Source: Clostridia bacterium
GTDB taxonomy: Bacteria > Bacillota > Clostridia > Oscillospirales > Acutalibacteraceae
DNA length: 55,330 bases
Assembly (NCBI GenBank): GCA_900770165.1
Contig: CAAGJJ010000059.1
Coordinates: 1 to 55,330 of the forward strand
Reading direction: 5' to 3'
The position numbers were made by a program, and so were the translations under genes. The notes under the pieces are model-generated. The model saw only the letters and a list, made by a program, of their open reading frames with translations, had not been told where the DNA came from and searched no databases. Of the stretch, positions 52,841 through 55,330 are shown one piece after another. The stretch's first letter is position 1, and each line of letters starts with the position of its first letter.

Positions 52841-53734
52841 TCATTGTTCATCAGGACATTTGTATCCTGCATTTATCATATTGGCTCTTAATTTCTCTCT
52901 GCATATTCCAAGTTTTCTTGCACCAACTTCCAGACTTATACTTCTATCCTCAACTAAAGAGTAAATCATCTGATTACCTCCCTGACTTATTCCTTTCTGT
53001 ATCCCCTGCTTTATTCCCTTTTGTATCCCTCTGTCTTCCAGTCTCTGTGCAACATCACACATATTACTCACTCCCTCCTTATCTGCCAATATTTCTTCGT
53101 ATCTGTTGTCCCCTGTCATAACCGCCAGAAACTTAAGTATCTCATCCACATGCTTAATTGTTGTCCTGTCATCAGGTATGTAATCCTTATTCTTCCTTTT
53201 ATTAACAAAAAAGTTTGCTACAATTTTAAAATCACTTGTAAATTTAGATATCTGTTCATCTGTCAGCCATGCTATTTCAAAAACATTAACTTTAATATCA
53301 TTGACATATTCATCCAGCCCTTCTGGAATATTTATTAATGACTTGAGATTCTTAGGAACATTCCATTTTCTTTCTGTTCCATAATATAACACAATTGTTA
53401 TTACCGGAATCATATTCTTGTTGTTATATTGTTCTCTGTATGATGCCCCTTCATAGCCAAATATCCTTACAGGCATTCTATTTTCAATTCTGGTCTGATT
53501 CTCTATTCCATAAATAACTATATTCACATCGCCTTTCTTCCAGTACTTTGAAATATCCCGCTCCTGTTCGTGTAACTTTCCTTTATTATCCTTGTACTGT
53601 GATTTGACTACAGCATCTGCTAATGAATTGTCATTAACAACCCGTTCTCCTTTAAATAACAACACATTTACAATATCAGCAAATATATCATTATTATCTT
53701 CTAACATTTTCTCCGTTATATCTTTCTCTCCCAA
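52841..53734 (-). CDS. Rpn-family recombination-promoting nuclease/putative transposase
   Basis: 297 aa. N-terminus GEKDITEKMLEDNNDIFADI with VNVLLFKGE is the usual start of this Lachnospiraceae family. Nuclease core includes KKGDVNIVIYGIENQTRIEN, where D and E-N-Q are the PD-(D/E)XK residues, and a Tyr-rich stretch MPVRIFGYEGASYREQYNNK. The C-terminus has QKGIKQGIQKGISQG, typical of Rpn tails. I start it at TTG 53734 since AGGAGG lies 4 nt upstream and the predicted promoter (53790-53818) overlaps the longer frame that begins at 53818. A stand-alone gene beside tRNA-Leu. Confidence 0.88.
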   Translation of the reverse strand: MGEKDITEKMLEDNNDIFADIVNVLLFKGERVVNDNSLADAVVKSQYKDNKGKLHEQERDISKYWKKGDVNIVIYGIENQTRIENRMPVRIFGYEGASYREQYNNKNMIPVITIVLYYGTERKWNVPKNLKSLINIPEGLDEYVNDIKVNVFEIAWLTDEQISKFTSDFKIVANFFVNKRKNKDYIPDDRTTIKHVDEILKFLAVMTGDNRYEEILADKEGVSNMCDVAQRLEDRGIQKGIKQGIQKGISQGGNQMIYSLVEDRSISLEVGARKLGICREKLRANMINAGYKCPDEQ

Positions 53735-53789
53735 TGCCCCTCCTATCCTGCATTGGTCGTATGAAATTATTTCCCCTTTGCGTATATTC

Positions 53790-53818
53790 AATATACAATC
53801 AATATACCTACATGTCAA
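53790..53818 (-). promoter_or_regulatory. Predicted promoter of the second Rpn gene
   Basis: TTGACA (53818-53813), 17-bp spacer, TATATT (53795-53790). It places the transcript start near 53783 and decides for the internal TTG start codon. Confidence 0.72.
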
Positions 53819-53909
53819 TACCGTAATTACGATTTATCATTATTTTTTAACTTCCTGCCGACACAAATACAAATTCTCCATACTCTCTCCCATCTCAGTA
53901 CGCAAAAAA

Positions 53910-53947
53910 GCTGTACAAGAATAAGAATCCATCCATTCTTGTACAGC
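53910..53947 (-). terminator. Terminator of the tRNA-Leu gene
   Basis: Perfect 13-bp arms GCTGTACAAGAAT / ATTCTTGTACAGC with 12-nt loop, followed by TTTTTT on the minus strand; 11 nt past the tRNA 3' end. Confidence 0.93.
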
Positions 53948-53957
53948 CTTAATATAA

Positions 53958-54044
53958 TGCCGGCAACGGGAATCGAACCCGTATGGGAGTATAAGTCCCG
54001 CAGGATTTTAAGTCCTGTGCGTCTGCCAGTTCCGCCACACCGGC
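53958..54044 (-). tRNA. tRNA-Leu, anticodon UAA
   Basis: 87 nt on the minus strand. Acceptor GCCGGTG pairs with TGCCGGC (two G-U pairs), D-arm GCGGAACTGGCAGACGC, anticodon stem-loop GGACTTAAAATCC with TAA, a long class II variable arm, and T-arm ACGGGTTCGATTCCCGT. Discriminator A; CCA is not encoded. The long variable arm and AACTGGCAGACGC D-arm are typical of bacterial tRNA-Leu. Confidence 0.97.
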
Positions 54045-54277
54045 ATGGTGCCCGCCAAAGCAGGCGTATTGTTAATACATATGATTTCCTCTGGCGTAGC
54101 CTAAGTGTCTCAAATGCGGTAACGGTTATGTAATACATCATGACGCTTTACTACCTGCAGATTCAACATATGCAGTGAATGAAGTTTAGCACATTGTTAT
54201 GTTTATAGCAAGCAAATTTTGTCAGTTTCACCGTTTTGTCACAGTTTTTTCATAAACTGGCTGTTTTATATGTACAT

Positions 54278-54300
54278 AAGTACCATATATCTTGGTACTT
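54278..54300 (-). terminator. Weak hairpin after the SGNH-like gene
   Basis: Perfect 8-bp arms AAGTACCA / TGGTACTT with 7-nt loop, 10 nt past the stop on the minus strand. No U tract follows, so its activity is uncertain. Confidence 0.4.
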
Positions 54301-54310
54301 TGGTGTACAA

Positions 54311-55330
54311 TCACTGTGCCTGTCTGGCTTTAATCGCCTCTATGCACTCATCATAACCACTGTAGAAATATTCTGAACATTCATCTTTCTTAAGTATGTA
54401 TGTAAGAATCTCTGAAAATCTCTCTGCAAGTTCACCATTCATGTGTCCTTCCCAGTCTGAGAAATCATCATCACTTACATCAAGAACCTCATTCTTAATA
54501 AGATTGCCATCAATATATTTCACATTGTTCTCATCACATATCTGTCTGAAATATGTATTAGCCTCATTTGCAGCACCTGAAGCAACAGATGATGGTGGAA
54601 TTGGTGTGGTAACACATATAAGCTCAATTCCATTGTCCTTACAATACTTAACTATCTTCTGGAAATATTTCTGTACCTTAGGGTTAAGATCATCATATGT
54701 CCATGGAGATGGATTAATCTTTCCCTTCTTATCAGTTACCTTTGTACGGTAGAAAAATCCCAGTCCCTGATATGGTCCTTCTGTATCAATTCCGGCGACT
54801 CCCTCAATCTGAAAATTCTTATATTCATCAGTCTTCTTTATAGCCATATATTTCTTAGCTGTTTTCCAATTCTTTGCAAATGCGTATCTCCTGAAATATA
54901 TTGTTCTAAAATCCTTATCCATCAACTGACTTGCAATATACTCCATCTTAAGAGTTGAAAAAGGAAGCTGGCCATAAACAAGAAGATCTCCAAAATCTGA
55001 ATCACGTTTCAGGTTCTTGTCCCAATACTGATAATCAAGTTCAAGAATTATCTTCTTTACATCATTATTATTGCACGCTTCCCTGATCATATAATAATTA
55101 TCAATCACCGTGGCACCCTGAATGCACATATTAACTGGATTAACTGCATATCCCATTTCCAGAAAATAATGCGGGTCAATTGAAGCCCTTCCATGTGATG
55201 CTCCCACTACGATACAATCATAATCAGAGCCATCATCCGGATTGTCAACCGTATGGATTATATATCTTGCATACCCCGGCTGAACCATTACATAATTAAC
55301 CGCTTCAACAAGTATGGTTATAACCGCAAA
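54311..55330 (-). CDS. SGNH-like membrane-anchored protein (5' end outside window)
   Basis: The frame stays open to the window edge (upstream codons read FAVITILVEAVNYV), so the N-terminal membrane segment and start lie outside. Visible 339 residues include CIVVGASHGRASIDPHYFLE, resembling the G-x-S block of SGNH/DltD-like proteins, then LELDYQYWDKN and a C-terminal LICVTTPIPPSS with GHMNGELAERFSEIL, whose His-containing block could complete the site. Proteins like this pair with MBOAT O-acyltransferases in envelope-glycan modification. The partner would be beyond the window. Moderate certainty. Confidence 0.75.
   Translation of the reverse strand, partial: FAVITILVEAVNYVMVQPGYARYIIHTVDNPDDGSDYDCIVVGASHGRASIDPHYFLEMGYAVNPVNMCIQGATVIDNYYMIREACNNNDVKKIILELDYQYWDKNLKRDSDFGDLLVYGQLPFSTLKMEYIASQLMDKDFRTIYFRRYAFAKNWKTAKKYMAIKKTDEYKNFQIEGVAGIDTEGPYQGLGFFYRTKVTDKKGKINPSPWTYDDLNPKVQKYFQKIVKYCKDNGIELICVTTPIPPSSVASGAANEANTYFRQICDENNVKYIDGNLIKNEVLDVSDDDFSDWEGHMNGELAERFSEILTYILKKDECSEYFYSGYDECIEAIKARQAQ

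Noticed and set aside
54046..54170. Possible second tRNA upstream of tRNA-Leu (GC-rich stem GCCTGC/GGCGGGC)
   Set aside because: No cloverleaf could be folded; no T-arm consensus.
1..55330. CRISPR array or prophage
   Set aside because: No regularly spaced short repeats with unique spacers and no phage structural genes were seen.

Overview
The window looks like chromosome from a low-GC, gut-type Clostridia (Lachnospiraceae). The signs are a YtrA-type GntR/ABC operon with a very long permease, a Wzx/Wzy capsule operon ending in an LCP protein, Rpn-type PD-(D/E)XK 'transposase' nucleases, and two giant secreted PL9-type pectate lyases with fibronectin III domains. Pectin-degrading Lachnospira (formerly Eubacterium) eligens or a close relative would fit; this is inference from gene content only. 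Almost everything is on the minus strand.

Layout. 1-7.1 kb: 3' part of glf (UDP-galactopyranose mutase), a GntR/ABC transporter operon with a clear promoter and palindromic operator, a small membrane protein and a DUF4012 cell-envelope protein. 7.1-23.3 kb: an AT-rich accessory island. It holds a complete tyrosine recombinase next to a 4.15-kb segment bounded by perfect 56-bp inverted repeats. It then carries an orphan zinc-ribbon-like protein, a three-gene module ending in a SecB-like chaperone, a NACHT NTPase, a catalytically degenerate integrase-like protein, a dCTP-deaminase-fold protein fused to three membrane helices, and a repeat-rich secreted papain-like protease. The island ends at a decayed copy of the 5' end of the DUF4012 gene (23141-23266). 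This suggests the block was inserted between DUF4012 and the capsule operon.

23.3-39.9 kb: a 15-gene capsule/wall polysaccharide operon transcribed leftward from a promoter at 39918-39946. It runs from priming glycosylphosphotransferase and LCP ligase through glycosyltransferases, acetyltransferase, Wzy, an RffA-type aminotransferase and Wzx to LicD, an IspD/TarI-like cytidylyltransferase, an SDR and AraD. The last four genes look like a route to a CDP-pentitol donor and its transfer. 40-53.8 kb: an Rpn nuclease with a 21-bp tandem repeat and three LytTR-like sites upstream, a transglutaminase-like secreted protein, two PL9 paralogs that share promoter and signal peptide, and a second Rpn nuclease. 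54-55.3 kb: tRNA-Leu(UAA) and the 3' part of an SGNH-like membrane-anchored protein.

The strongest unusual signal is the recombinase plus 56-bp inverted repeats. It is predicted to be an invertible ON/OFF switch choosing between a methyltransferase/ATP-grasp pair and a STAND-like ATPase with a degenerate P-loop. The other candidate systems in the island are the SecB-like triad and the membrane-anchored dCTP-deaminase-fold protein.
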